From contig CM073899.1 in assembly GCA_037176705.1 (NCBI GenBank), positions 5,766,001 to 5,830,000 on the forward strand: a DNA stretch of 64,000 bases. Reading direction: 5' to 3'. The stretch comes from Molossus alvarezi (Eukaryota > Chordata > Mammalia > Chiroptera > Molossidae). The notes below the pieces were generated by a model. That model was not told where the DNA came from, did not search any database, and saw only the letters and a list, made by a program, of their open reading frames with translations. This document shows positions 11,990 to 24,498 of this stretch, piece after piece (position 1 is the stretch's first letter; the number at the start of each line of letters is the position of its first letter). Made by a program: the position numbers and the translations under genes.

Positions 11990-12190
11990 TTACTGAGTGC
12001 CTAATGAGAGATAAGCATCATGCCAAGTACTTTCATACATTGTTGGCATTTAATCCTAACAAGTGGAGATTATCATCCTTATCTGTAACTGCAAAACTGA
12101 GGCTCTGGAAGGTTAAGTGACTTGTCTATGTTTGAACAGGACACTAGTCCACACAGGAACCCAAGCCTGATTCCAAAATGCATGTCCTTC
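11990..12190 (+). mobile_element. MIR-like ancient SINE
   Basis: Diverged MIR pattern: TTTAATCCTAACAA, then a stretch resembling CTGAGGCTCTGGAAGGTTAA and GTGACTTGTCTA. No target duplication is left. Confidence 0.6.
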
Positions 12191-12289
12191 TCCTCAATAC
12201 ACTAAAAGTTATGTTTATTTACTTTGTGTATTTATTTTAAGAACAGCAGAGATATGCTGAAAAAGAGTAAATGGCATGACCGTTGTTTT

Positions 12290-12500
12290 TTTTTACTATA
12301 AAAAGACTAAATGAACCGAATAGAGGGTCCAGAAAGAGACCACATATATTGCCACAAAGGTGGCAGAGAACTTAGCCTCTCAATAAATATAGCTAGGATG
12401 GCTGGAGAGCCTTGTAGAGAAACATGAAAATACTTCTACCTCACATCATGAAGCAAAAATCAATTCCAGGTGGATAAAAAAACCTAATGGGAAAACAACG
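12290..12500 (+). mobile_element. L1 ORF2 remnant
   Basis: Broken + strand frames resemble the C-terminal third of L1 ORF2 (a stretch read as NRIEGPERDHIY, then FQVDKKT). Old, with stops and short. Confidence 0.6.
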
Positions 12501-12879
12501 CAGTAGAAGAAAATATGGCACACTGGATTCATGCCTCCTCCCGGCACCATTTATCCCCTCGTGCCCTCCCGCGGCTCCACTCGCCCGGCTGCCCACCCTC
12601 CCACAGTCCACACACTGCTGTCCATGTCCATGAGTTCTCTCTCTCTTTTTATTTTTTGCTCAATCATGACTTTTCAATAGAAAAATTTATCTTAAAACAC
12701 AACTTTTCCATTCTATTTCTTGACTAAAGTGGTAATTACAGTAATTTGTTATATTATGCATTTAAATTTATGTACTTTTCTGCATTGTGTTTTAAAATGA
12801 GAACAATTAAAAATCAAGAGAGCATAAAATGAAACTATTAAAGACAAACATTTTGGAATTAAAATTAGACAACTACTCA

Positions 12880-13139
12880 GAGGGGAGGGGGTTGGGTGAA
12901 AAAGGTGAAGGATTAAGCAAAAGAAAAAAACTTCCTAGACAGCAGTCTGTGACTATCAGAAGGGAAGAGGGTCGGGAGAGGCACAAGGGGGTAAAGTGGA
13001 GATAGATGGTGATGGAAAGAGACTTGACTTGGGATGGTGAACACACAGTACAACATACAGATGATGTATCACAGAATTGTACTCTTGAAACATATATAAT
13101 TGTATTAACCAATGTCACCCAATAAATTAAATTTTTTTA
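12880..13139 (+). mobile_element. L1 3' UTR end fragment
   Basis: Matches the common bat/laurasiatherian L1 tail pattern: GATGGTGAACACACAGTACA, ACAGATGATGTATCACAGAA, TTGTACTCTTGAAACATATA, ACCAATGTCACCCAATAAAT. It ends 31 bp before the C8orf88 exon boundary at 13170. Confidence 0.7.
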
Positions 13140-13292
<153 letters not shown>

Positions 13293-13689
13293 TCAATGTA
13301 ATGTTGTAAAACACAGAATTCTCCCAGATCACTTTTCAGCTCAGTGCTTCCTATATGTCCCTTACTGCCCATTATTTTATAAAATGAATAGTTTCTCTGC
13401 AAAAAAAAAAAAAAGCGGGGTAGGGAGGAGGAAGCTTGTCTCCACTCTTCCTTGTACAAAAAAAGAAAGCTAAGTAACCAAGGAGAAATGAAGGAAACAG
13501 ATCATTTCAGAAAGTTGGAACTGCATGGCTTCTTTCACATGGTTATTCAAGCCTACTGTGGTGATCTTGTGTTATAAAGTGTAATAGCAGTAACACCTAT
13601 TGGGCAAGTCAGATCCTGCCAAAATGGAACACTGATAAGCCTATCTAATCTTTATACTAATGTACTAAAAATTTAATACAATAAAAATA

Positions 13690-13800
13690 AATTCAAGAAA
13701 CATTTATTATACACCTACTGTGTATCATGGGCTGTGTTAGGTAATGGTGAGCAAGATCCAAGACAGGGTTCCTTTCTTCAAGGGAACAATGATTCAAATA
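13690..13800 (+). mobile_element. L2/MIR-type ancient repeat
   Basis: The pattern ACATTTATTATACACCTACTG, GTGTATCATGGGCTGTGTTAG and AGACAGGGTTCC is typical of an ancient mammalian interspersed repeat. Diverged; boundaries approximate. Confidence 0.5.
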
Positions 13801-13959
13801 TCTGCAAATTTCTCATCAGAAAGTAACACAAAGATAGACATGATCCAGAAACAGTGGAACAGTACCTTTAAAGTGCTACCTGACAGAGCTCCAAACCCAC
13901 TTCGAATCTCCTGGGAATAGAAATGTCTTTTATTCTAATCAGGTGGCTCTTGGTGGGTT

Positions 13960-14680
13960 CCTGGACGGGGGCTGGTCACCAGAAAAACCAACCTGTGATT
14001 AGAAGCTTGGAACTTTCAGCCCCCCTCTCCACCCCGTTCTCTGGCAAGGGGGGAGGGGCTAGAAATGGAGTTGATGATTGATCATGCCTATATGATGAAG
14101 CCTCCATCAAATCCCAAAAGTACGGGGTGCGGAAAGCTCCCAGGGTGGGGAACACATCCACATACCAGGAAGGCGGGGCATCCCAACTCCACAGCTGGGA
14201 CCCTTCCAGACCTTGCCCTATGTATCTCTTCATTTGGCTGTTCAACTGTATCCTATTTCACATTGTTTATTATATAATAAACTGGTACATGTGATTAAGT
14301 GTTTAAGTACTGTGAGCTGTTCTAGAAAATGACTGAATCCAAGGAGGGGGTCTTGGGAACCTGAAATTTGCAACAAGGTAGACAAAATTCTGGATAATCT
14401 GGGGACTTACTACTTGCGTTTTCAGGGGTGGAGGGTTCTCTTGTGGGACTGAACCCTTCAACTATGGGGTCTGTACTAACTACAATTAGTGTCAGGATTG
14501 AATTGAATTATAGGACACCCAGCTGGTGCTGCAAAACAATTGCTTGATATATGGAAAAACCACACAGCTAGTGTCAGAAGTGAAGTGTTGTGAGTACAGA
14601 AGAGCACTGAGAATAGAGAAGAAACACAGGAGAAGTGGTTTTTCCCTTGCACGTACCCAATGAGAAAAACCTTCAGGATG
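13960..14680 (+). mobile_element. Ancient LTR-like repeat (family not named)
   Basis: I recognise a widely shared mammalian repeat pattern: AACACATCCACATACCAGGA, CAACTCCACAGCTGGGACCC, TTCCAGACCTTGCCCTATGT, ATAATAAACTGGTA, AAGGAGGGGGTC and TAGGACACCCAGCTGGTG. The internal AATAAA-like site and overall form suggest an LTR. I cannot name the family with certainty. No coding region. Confidence 0.6.
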
Positions 14681-14922
14681 CCATAGAAATTCAAAAATTT
14701 ACAGGACGTAAAAGATACATAATAAGCTCTACCTGTTTAAGCCATTGTTATTATGGTCTCACCTTTAGAACAGTCAAACCTACAGCCTGACTAATATGGA
14801 CAGAAATCGACCAAAATAACATAATAAACTTTCTATGTACATAAGGTTTGCAGTTAAACAAATATTAACTCCACATAAATGCTAACACTTTCATAAAATC
14901 TCAGAATATAATAAGAATTTGC

Positions 14923-14995
14923 CTTTTTTAACTGGAGGCTGATGTTGTGGCTCACTGAGACCTTGAGAAAAGGCTTGCATTCCATTCGTCTTACA
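14923..14995 (-). CDS. C8orf88: C8orf88 third coding exon
   Basis: The - strand acceptor is CAACAG. Coding is CKTNGMQAFSQGLSEPQHQP then PVKK and one G that begins the Glu codon completed by the next exon. It is 73 nt. Its 3' boundary is followed by GCAAAT, not GT, in the only frame-preserving position. Where I remember a run of glutamines in human, this copy has EPQHQP. Confidence 0.92.
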
Positions 14996-16985
14996 CTGTT
15001 GAAAGGAGGAAATACACTCTCATTAAGGTGTGCAAACTTTATAAAACCCCCTTTTACCATCATAAATATTCTCCTAAAATATCAAGGCATATTTGGAAAC
15101 TAAAGATACGCCATGACATAAGTATACTTATTAAAATAAACAACAAAAATATCTTTCAAAATATATTCATATCTATCTATATTTTTGTCATGATTGTAAT
15201 TATTTTTGAAAGGGAACACAAAACTAAAGGCGAATGACATGATCCTAAAGATAAATAATTCCAAAGTAATTAAAAACAGGTTTTGGCCCCGGCCAGGTGG
15301 CGCAGTGGGTTGGAGCGTCGCCCCACACATCAGAAGGTTGCAGGTGTGATTCCGGTTAGGGCACTTATCTAGGTTGCAGGTTCGATCCCTCATCAGGACA
15401 TATACAGGAGGCAACCAGTTGGTCTGTCTCTCTCTCTCTCTCTCTCTCTCCCCCTTTCTCTCCCTCAAAAATCAATAAAAACATTATCCTTGGCTGAGGA
15501 TTAAAAAAATGGATTTTAATTCATGAAAACATATATTTATTCACAAAAATATGCCATACTACTACTGAAGTATTTACTTTTTAATTTTATGTAAAGTAGA
15601 TCCTTGATGTCAACTTATAAGCATATCAACTGTTTCACATACTACACCTCAGAAATAGGAAGATAAGAAGTTACTGCTCATCGACCAGGAGAGAGAAGGA
15701 AGCAGCATTGGCAGAGGTCAGTGCCCTGTGCCCAGGCATCCTCGGTCCAGTTTTCCAGTTCTGCTTGCACGACCATCTTTATTATGAGGTTGGCTAAATT
15801 AATCTGATCATTTTTATTTTAACTCCTCTTTTTCTGATTACATGCTCACCAAGAAATATTCTGATTACAATTTATCTTTCCATAAATCTCCCTGGAAAAA
15901 ATAATACACTAGTAGCACCAATAAGAGAATCTCAGAGTACAGGCAGCCAGATTTCTCATTATATAGCAACCGGTTTTCTGATTACATAATTAATTTCACA
16001 TACTTGGTCAATATAATCCACCACTAAGACATGATCTCCCATTATGATAACGAAAATCAATTTGCAAACAACAGGCTAGACCCTGGACCATTTCCGAAGG
16101 TAGGTTTCTTTGGAGACATCTATCCTTAAAAATGAATAATTCTGTTTTATCAATCACTGTATTAGCAGGTTGTAGCCCATTCCTTAAATATCTGCAAATT
16201 CTATCATGATAACTCTGCCTTAAGTCAGAGGACTATCTAACCCTATGACACAATGAGGAGAAATGAGGTAATTCTACATTACTGAGACATCAGAATAAGT
16301 CATCAGAAAAAATTAAATTTTGACAATGCCAAAGATTTGGTTTCACAAAGTTCTTACTGACTGTTTAATAAACTATGACAATCTATTTCTGGAAGCATCT
16401 AGATAAGAAATGCGCACAATGGCTACTTCTGGCTGGAGGAAACAGGTAAGCGGGGACAGAAACTGGAGGGAAACGTTTCAATAAATGCTGTTTTCTGTTT
16501 TGAACCTTAACCTTTGTGATTATTCTACTTAGTCAAAAAATTAAATTAGAATTTTTTAAATATAAACCTAAATGTAAAAAAACACATGGCAAAAACATGT
16601 GGGTGCAATGCTATTTATGTAAAATTATAAAAGTTAAAACACTTCTATTTGTTGTAGCAAATGCACTGATATGATCACAGAAACAGTGACATTGAGGACG
16701 GTTACCTTGGAGAAGGGTGGGGAGGAAACAGACTGGTGGAGGAATATATGGTGGTTTTAACTATATCTACAAGGTTTTTAAATTTTTCTAAAACAAATAT
16801 AGCAAAATGAATACATTTTAAAATGCTGGGCAAGAGGTATCATGAGTGTTTTATTATCTTTAATATATGCTTGAAGTATGTAAAGTTTTAAAAAGTACTT
16901 AAGCACTTAATATAGTAGCTGGCCCACACAGCCATCTAACACATTACTTTCCAGTCTGCATGTCATCATGATTTCCCAGACTTAC
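14996..16985 (-). other. C8orf88 intron
   Basis: GTAAGT to CAACAG intron. Apart from one SINE (15287-15510) it is AT-rich sequence without a visible gene. Confidence 0.8.
15287..15510 (+). mobile_element. Ves SINE, GGCGCAGTGGG head variant
   Basis: The head GGCCCCGGCCAGGTGGCGCA, a B-box-like GGTTCGATCCC, a pure (CT)n run at 15423-15450, AATCAATAAAAACATT and a tail with ATCCTTGGCTGAGGAT before the A-rich end. Confidence 0.9.
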
Positions 16986-17059
16986 TCTGCTAACTCCACT
17001 TGGTAAGTACTGAGTGCTGCATGGATATTCAGTTTGAAAGTTGAAAGGGAATACTGCTC
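16986..17059 (-). CDS. C8orf88: C8orf88 second coding exon
   Basis: The - strand acceptor is TCCTAACAG. Two bases complete Gly, then AVFPFNFQTEYPCSTQYLPS, GVSR and donor GTAAGT. It is 74 nt, phase 1 in and 0 out. No known domain; proline- and aromatic-rich, probably disordered. Confidence 0.94.
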
Positions 17060-17511
17060 CTGTTAGGAGAGAAAAAGAGAGAACTATTTTAAATACTCAT
17101 GTCTTCAATAAATGATATAATATCTAAAAACCTTAATTATCCAGGATATTCTAAGTACTGTTTTAAAATGTTTTCTGGTAGCTCACTCATTCAACACTAT
17201 GAATGTCAGCCACTGTGTTAGGTCTATACATGTGAAAAGAGATCAGGGATAAGAGTTCAGTCTGCTTGACAGCACAAGCTCATGACAATGAGAAATAACT
17301 TATATGAAATATACAGAGAAATGCCACAGGGAGAGCTGAGTGGCGTTCAGGTATCAAGGAAGTCTTCACAAAAGAAAATAATTCAATCTGGGTTTTTAAA
17401 AAAAAGATTTCTTTGGGGACATGAGGTAGACAAGAAGTACAGAAGTATGTTGAGAAAAGCCAAAATTAATTTTGGATTTACTAAACTTTGCCTAATAAAA
17501 CCCTACTCTTG

Positions 17512-17776
17512 CCCTGGCCAGCTTTGCTCAGCGGTTAGAGTGTCTGCCTGCGGTCCAGAGAGACACGGGTTCGGTTCCCGCTAAGGGCATCTACCTCGGT
17601 TGCAGTTTGTCTCCAGCCCTGGTTGGTCGTGCGGGTGGCAGCCACTTGATGTGTCCCTTTCACGGTGATGTTTCTCTCTCTCTCTCTCTCTTCCCCTCCC
17701 TCCCTCCCACTCTATCTGAACAAAAGATGGAGGAATGTCCTCGGATGAGGATAAAACAAAACAAACAAACAAACAA
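17512..17776 (+). mobile_element. Ves SINE with target duplication
   Basis: Flanked by a 15-bp direct repeat, AAAACCCTACTCTTG, at 17497-17511 and 17777-17791. Full head, B-box-like GGTTCGGTTCC, (CT)n, and a TCCTCGGATGAGGA stem-loop (17738-17751) before the AAACAAAC-type tail. Confidence 0.95.
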
Positions 17777-18439
17777 AAAACCCTACTCTTGTCTGGCTCT
17801 TAAAGGATATAATTCAGTGAGAGGTCAGGGCTGCCAGACCACCCCTAGTAAGCTGCAGCAGCCTTGGAGAGAAAGGATCCGTGAAAACTGGAATCTGTAC
17901 AGAGGGAGGGGGAGGGGTGGTGTAAAAACGGCTCACGGGAAGAGCTGCTGGCAATGGCTTCAGATCCTTCCCTTCAGGATGAAATCTAAGATTTACCCCA
18001 CACACCTGCTTCTTCAGCACAGAAGGATAAGGCATCAGCTTTGCTAAGCTGATTCAGAAGACCATTAATTTAATTTGTCTGTCCTAAGTCACTGCCATCT
18101 TAGGAACCAGGACCAAAGTGGTCCTCCTTGCAGGAACCGAGGACGGGAGGAAAAGTGGAGGCCTGGAGTTGCTGCCATGTCTGTCTCCTCCGCTTCACTT
18201 GGAACCCAGCGAAAGGGCTATCTTTTCTTTCTCGAAGTAGCCCATCGTTTAGTAGAACATATGGACTAAAGAGAACTTACACATGGACTAAAGAGAGTAT
18301 AAAATATAGAAGTCATTCTGACAACAAATAATAAAAAGAATAAAATGGATAATAGTCCAATGTAGGAATTAAACACCAGTATTTCAAGAATTTGAAAGAT
18401 TAGTTTCATGGGCAAAAAAAAAAATGTTTTACATGTTCT

Positions 18440-18629
18440 TATTAATTTTTTTTTTGAGAGAGAAATAGAAACATCAATGTGAGAGAGAAACATCCATGGA
18501 CTGCCTCCTGCACGCCCCCTACTGGGGATTGATCTCACAACCCAGGCATGTGCCCTGACTGGGAATGGAACCGGGACCTCCCAGTCCATAGGACAACCCT
18601 CAATCCACTGAGCCACACTGGCTGGGCAC
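18440..18629 (-). mobile_element. Ves SINE, antisense
   Basis: Starts with a T-run on the + strand and ends CTGAGCCACACTGGCTGGGCA, the reverse of the SINE head. Second head type (GGACCTCCCAGTCC, ATGTGCCCTGAC). Diverged. Confidence 0.9.
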
Positions 18630-18790
18630 AAAAGAAAAAATTTAATTTTTGATCTATTTTGTTTGTTCAGCTGTCCTGAATAATTAGATTATATGTTCCA
18701 ACTCAAGCACTGCCCTAATCTGTAAATTGTTTGGTACTAATCTTTTTTTTATTTTTGCAGTTAGGTATATTTTTTTAAGGCTACTTCTTT

Positions 18791-20090
18791 CGAGGTGCTG
18801 GGAAGACAGTGGCCATAGAGGCAGACCCTTCCTACACCTCCCCCCAGGGCCAAACTGGAAATAAAACTAAATGAGAGGACTTGCACTCGGAATTACGAGC
18901 TGAGGTCCAGCTGACGGACAGACAGCAGGCAGGACGGCGGTCACGAGCGGGTCTGGCCACGCTCTGGGCTGAGGCCCGGGTGGGGGATCCCTGAGAGGGG
19001 CGTGGCCTGGTCCCCGGTCCGAGCACCAGGGACGAAAACAGCAGCCTGCACATAACACTCTGCGTGAAGGCCACAGGGCTTCCCGCTGCCGAGGGGACCG
19101 AGCTGGGCACAGCCCTTTTCTGTTTTCTGTTTGTTCGTTTGTTAAAAACAAACGAACAAACAAAAAAGACAACACAAAAAAAACAAGAAAACCAGAGCAC
19201 AGTACTTCCATTTACATCTCACCCGAGGCTTCTGCAGAGGTGGTGTGGACTGGAGGTGCCTGAGGAGAGGCTGGGGTGCGAAGTGCTGGGGAAGGACGTG
19301 GAAAGGTGACCCGAATTCGGTCGCGCTCCCCGAACAGAAGCGGCCATTTCTCCTGAGAGGCCCGGCCCCTCCCAGAAGCCACAGCTCCGGTACCGGTACC
19401 GGAAGAACCCTGCACCAGCTCACCCCGCCGCAGGGGCCCTGCCTGCCACCCTCGCGGACAGCAGTAGGGGCCAAGCCGCGGGTCTGACCAGACTCAGGGA
19501 GTGCCCGTGATGGCTCGGGCGTGGGGCCGCCTGCACTGTCCCAGAACCTGGCTGGAGCTCCCCCCACCTGGCAGGTGTAGAGGCTCCGGGTTTCACCTGA
19601 TCCCACAGACGGCACAGGAGGCTCTCCGCCCAGCGCGGGCAGGGGAATATTCTGGATCTCTCTCAGAGGGGTAACTCCAGCTCTGGGGCAGAGAAACACA
19701 CCCACCACACTCCTTGAAAAGTGAATAGCAACTGCCCCCACCTCAGGGGAGACCCTTTCAGAACCAGACTCTTCAGTGACTGAGACTGACGGCCACGGCA
19801 GTACCGGTGGATGGAGGCGGAGCCCGGGGACCTGGGGAAGTTGGCTGACCCTGCCCTGGGCCCCAGGGGACAAACTGGCTGCAGAGTGCCCCTTGGCCTC
19901 TCCTGTGCAGCCAGGGCTGTGGACTCAGACTCGGACGGTGGGGAGCTTGGCGCTCCAAACGGGTCGCTGAGCCAGAGGGCAGGTTCTGACTGTGGTGGCA
20001 CCTCAGGAGAGCGGGATCCAAAGGGAGCTCCCGGAGGCACTGAAACTCTGCTGAGACCAAGGCCACTTTACTCTTCTTTATTTTGAGACA
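18791..20090 (+). promoter_or_regulatory. L1 5' UTR, GC-rich internal promoter region
   Basis: The position immediately after the target duplication and the GC-rich, CpG-containing composition fit the internal promoter of an L1. From about 20090 to 20400 the sequence turns T/C-rich before ORF1. A 16-bp perfect inverted repeat is at 19128-19162. The opposite strand has a 243-codon open frame (19142-19873). Confidence 0.6.
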
Positions 20091-20741
20091 AATGCCACCT
20101 TTTTTCCCCCTCATCTTTCCTTTTTATTAATTTGATATTTTAGCCTTTGTTTTCTTTCCCCTTTCTTAGTTTTTCTTATTTCTCTTGCTTAAGCTCCTTT
20201 TTTCCTTTTCATAATTTTTCTTTTCTACCACTTTCATCCCCCTATTCTCCATTTTTACTTTATTTCTTTCACCTCTGCCCTTTCATAATACTTTTTCTTC
20301 CCCCTTTTCTTCTCTCCTAGTATTTTTTTTTCTTTCTTTTCTTCTATTGTTCTTGATCTCTTCTCTCCTTCCTAATTCTCTCTTCTTTTCTGGTCACTGT
20401 TGTGCTGTGGGGTCTTCTGTGTGTCTCTGCCGTGTTGTGCTGTGTTCAGTTGTCTGGCAGCACCTGCACAGCATCTCACACAGTGTGGTCGGAGGGGAGC
20501 CTCACAGTCAGCCAGCCAGAGGAGATCCCAGCCATTAACAGGACAACGACGTTCACGACCCAGTTACAACAGGAGAGCCCAAAGGCTCACACAGGGTCAC
20601 TCCTAGAGCACCCAGCTCGGGGTCTAGGAGACTGCACACAGGGTCACACAAAACCCTTACTACATAAGGCCACCCCATGAAGACTACGACACATAGCAGT
20701 TTGATCTATAACATAGAAAAAAATACAAAGAATCATCAAAA

Positions 20742-21345
20742 ATGGTAAGACAAAGAAACAACCCCCAAATGAAAGAAAAAAAGGAAACTCCAGAAAAAGA
20801 GCTAAATGAAATGGAGGCAAGCAATTTATCAGATATAGAGTTCAAAGTAATGGTTATAAGGATGCTCAAGGAACTTAGTGAGAATGTCAAGAAACTTAGT
20901 GGAAACTACAACACCATGAAACAAGAAATAGAAAACACAAATAAGAATCAGGCAAAAATAAAGAATAACATCTGACATCAAGAACATACTGGAAGGATTC
21001 AAAAGTAGAAAGAATTAAAAAGTAAGAGGATAATTTAAGGGAACTTTGGGACAACATGAAATAAAACAAAATCCACATAATAGGGGTACCAAGAGGAAAA
21101 GAAAGTGAGTAAGGAATAGAGAACCTGCTTAAAGAAATAATAACAGAAACTTCCCCAACCTGGTGAAGGAAAAAGTAATACAAGTTCAGGAACCACAGAG
21201 AGTTCCAATCAAGATGAACCCAAAGAGACCCATTCAAAGACAAATCATAACCAAAATGGCAAACATTAAAGGCAAAGAAAAAATCTTAAAGGCAGGAAGA
21301 GAGAGGCATAAAGTTACCTGCAAGGGAGTAACCATTAAAATGTAA
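20742..21345 (+). pseudogene. L1 ORF1 remnant
   Basis: The frame starting MVRQRNNPQMKEKKETP is followed by a coiled-coil-like Lys/Glu-rich stretch, stops at about 20973, and resumes in another frame with QEPQRVPIKMNPKRPIQRQI near 21190. The latter is typical of the L1 ORF1 C-terminal RNA-binding region. Inactivated by stops and shifts. Confidence 0.75.
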
Positions 21346-22069
21346 GCTGATTTCTCAACAGAAACTTCAGGACAGAAGGGAGTAGCATAAAGTTTTCAAA
21401 GTAATGAAAAACAAGGACCTGAACCCAAGGCTACTCTATTCAGCAAGGCTATCATTTAAAATTGAAGGTGAAATAAAGAGCTTATCAGACAAACAAAAAG
21501 CCTAAAGAAATACATAACCACGAAACCAGCACTGCAGGAAATATTAAAAGAAGTGCTTTAAGAAGAAGAAGAAATTGAGAGAGGAACACAGTTATAAAGG
21601 AAAAAAAATGGCAGTAAATAAGTACCTATTAATAATAACCTTAAATGTAATTGGCTTAAATGCTCCAATCAAAAGACATAGGCTACCTGAATGGATAATA
21701 AAATAAGACCCATATATATGCTGTCTACAAGAGACCCACCTCAGAACAAAAGAGTCACACAGACTGAAAGTGAAGGTATGGAAAAAAATATTCCATGCCT
21801 ATGGAACTGAAAAAAAGTCTGGGGTAGCAATACACATATCTGAAAAAACAGACTTCAAAATAACAAGAGACAAAAGGACATTACATAATATTTAAAAGGA
21901 CCAATCCAATAAGAGGATATAACCCTTGTTAACATATATATACCCAATACAGGAGCACCTAAGTATATTAAAAAACACTTAATGAACTTTAAGGGAGAGA
22001 TCAATAGCAATACAGTCATAGTTGGAAACTTTAATACCCTACTGACATCAATGAATAGATCTTCTAGAC

Positions 22070-22247
22070 CAGGGCTGAGTAATGTCTGGCCCGAAGGACA
22101 TATAAGGCCCACAAAATCACACGCTTCACCAAATGAGCCTGACCAAATATAGCAGGCTAAATTTTAAGTTGATAATTTGTATGGCCTGAAAATGATGTTA
22201 TAAATAGCCAAATGGCCCTTGGCAGAAAAAAGGTTCCCCACTCCCCC
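22070..22247 (-). mobile_element. hAT-like non-autonomous DNA transposon fragment
   Basis: On the - strand it begins GGAGTGGGGAACCTTTTTTC, TGCCAAGGGCCATTTGGCTA, TTTATAACATCATT, and ends CAGACATTACTCAGCCCTG. This matches the terminal pattern of bat hAT elements that start CAGGGGTnGGCAACC. It interrupts L1 ORF2. An 8-bp target duplication is not evident. Confidence 0.7.
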
Positions 22248-23737
22248 AAAAAATTAACAAGGAAACAGAGACCTTAAATGACACATTAGATTATATGGAT
22301 TTGATATTAACAGAACATTTCACTCCAAAGCTGAAAAATATACATTCTTCTCAAGTGCACATGGGACATTTTCAAAGATAGACCACATGCTAGGACACAC
22401 TGTAAGTGTCTACAAGTTCAAGAAGATTAAAATCATATCAAGCATCTTCTTGGATCACAATGGCATGAAACTAGAATCCATTACAATAAAAACACTCAAA
22501 AACATTCAAACATATGGAAGCTAAATAGCACATTATTAAACAATGAATGGGCTACCAATGAGATCAAGAACAAAATAAAAAAAATTACTAAAAAATAATG
22601 AAAATGAACACACAACAACACAAAATCGATGAGACAGCAATAGCAGTCCTGAGAGGGAAGTTTATAGCTCTGCAGGCCTACCTCAGAAAACAAGAAGAAT
22701 CTCTAATACACAATATAACCCTATAACTTAAAGAGTTAGAAAGAGACAAGAAGAAAAACCCAGAATTAGTAGAAGGAAGGAAATAATAAAGATCAAAGTG
22801 GAAATAAATGACATAGACACTAAAAAAATAAATAACTAAATACAAAAGATCAATGAAACCAAGAACTGGTTCTTTGAAAAGATAAACAAGATTGATCAAC
22901 CTTTAGCCAGACTCACCAAGAAACAAAGAGAGAGAACCCAAATAATTAAAATTAGAAACAAAAGAAGTGAAGTAACAACTGATACCACAGAAATACAAAG
23001 GATGGTAAGAAAATACTACAAACAATTATATGTCAAGAAATTGGATAATATGGGCAAAATGGACACATTCCTATAACCATACAGTCCTTAAAACTCAACC
23101 AGGAAGAGTCAGAAAACCTGAACAGACCAATAACAACTAAGGATATTGAAACAGTAGTCAATAAACTCCCAGCAACAAAAGCCCTGGTCTGAATGATACA
23201 TTAGGTCAGATGGATTTAAATGATATTAACAGAACATTTCACTCCAAAGCTGAAGAATACAGATTCTTCTCAAGTGCACATGTGACATTCTCAAAGACAG
23301 ACCACATTGTAGGACACACTATAAGTGTCTACAAGTTCAAGAAGAACTTCACAGGGGAGTTTTATCAAACATTCAAAGAAGAACTAGTACCTATTCTCCT
23401 CAAACAATTCCAAAAAATTCAAGCGGAAGGAAGAATTCCAAGCTCTTTTTATGAGGCCACCATAATCCTATTCCAAGACCAGATAAAGATACTACAAAGA
23501 AAGAAAATTATAGGCCAATATCCTTGATGAACATAAACATCAAAATATTCACAAATTGGATCCAGCAGTATATTTAAAAAATTATTCACAACAACCAAGT
23601 GGGGTTTATCCCACAGATCACAAGGCTGGTACTATATTCGCAAATCAATAAATGTGATACTCCACATAAACAAAATGAAAGATAAAAATCATATGATCAT
23701 ATCAGTAGATGCTGAAAAAGCGTTTGACAAAACCCAG

Positions 23738-23985
23738 CCCTCTCTTTTTTTTTTTTTTATCCTCACCCGAGGACATTTTTCAATATTTTGTTCAGATAGA
23801 GTGGGAGGGAGAGAGAGAAAGAAACATCAACATGAAAGGGACACATTGAGTGGTTGCCACCCACACAACCCAACCAGGGCCAGGGACAAACCGCAACCGA
23901 GGAACATCCCCTTAGCGGGAACTGAACCCAGGTCTCTCTAGACTGCAGGCTGACGCTCTAACCACTGAGCAAAACCAGCCAGGGC
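23738..23985 (-). mobile_element. Ves SINE inside L1 ORF2
   Basis: T-run, then TCCTCACCCGAGGA (the 3' stem-loop, 23760-23773), a purine-rich stretch, the reverse of the tRNA-like region, and GCCAGGGC at the end. Flanks are imperfectly duplicated. Confidence 0.92.
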
Positions 23986-24389
23986 AATGCAGTCCTCATC
24001 TTTGATAAAAACTTTCAGGAAAGTAAGACTAGAAGGATCATACCTCAACATAATAAAGGTGATACATGTCAAACCTACAGCCAACATCATACTCAATGGG
24101 CAAAAAAAATCATTTCCCTTAGGAACAGAAACAAGACAGAGATGTCTTCTTTTACAACTCTTATTAAACATAGTACTGGAAGTCTTAGCCATAGTAATCA
24201 GACAAGAAGAAAAAATAAAAGTCATCCAAATTGGAAAGGAGGAAGTGAAATTGTCATTATTTGCAGATTACATGATATTGTACATAGAATACTCTAAAGA
24301 CTCCACCAAAAAACTACTAGATTTAAAAAATGAATTCAGCAAAGTGGCAAGTTACAAAATTAATGTCCAGAAATCGATGGCATTTTTAT

Positions 24390-24498
24390 TTTTATTTTTT
24401 TATTTTATTTTTTGTGGTACATGCCCCTAGCAGGAACCAAACCTAGGACTCTCTGGTCCACAGGCTGATGCTCAACCGCTGAGCCAACTGGCCAGGGC
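24390..24498 (-). mobile_element. Short head-only Ves SINE with A-rich tail
   Basis: Perfect 16-bp target duplication TCGATGGCATTTTTAT at 24374-24389 and 24499-24514. Read on the - strand, the tRNA-like head ends at GGGGCATGTACC and is followed directly by an A/T-rich tail. The usual CGGTTGCAG body and CT-rich region are missing. Confidence 0.95.

Noticed and set aside
15100..15468. 122-codon minus-strand frame with Arg-Glu repeats
   Set aside because: Runs through the (CT)n region of a SINE; not a gene.
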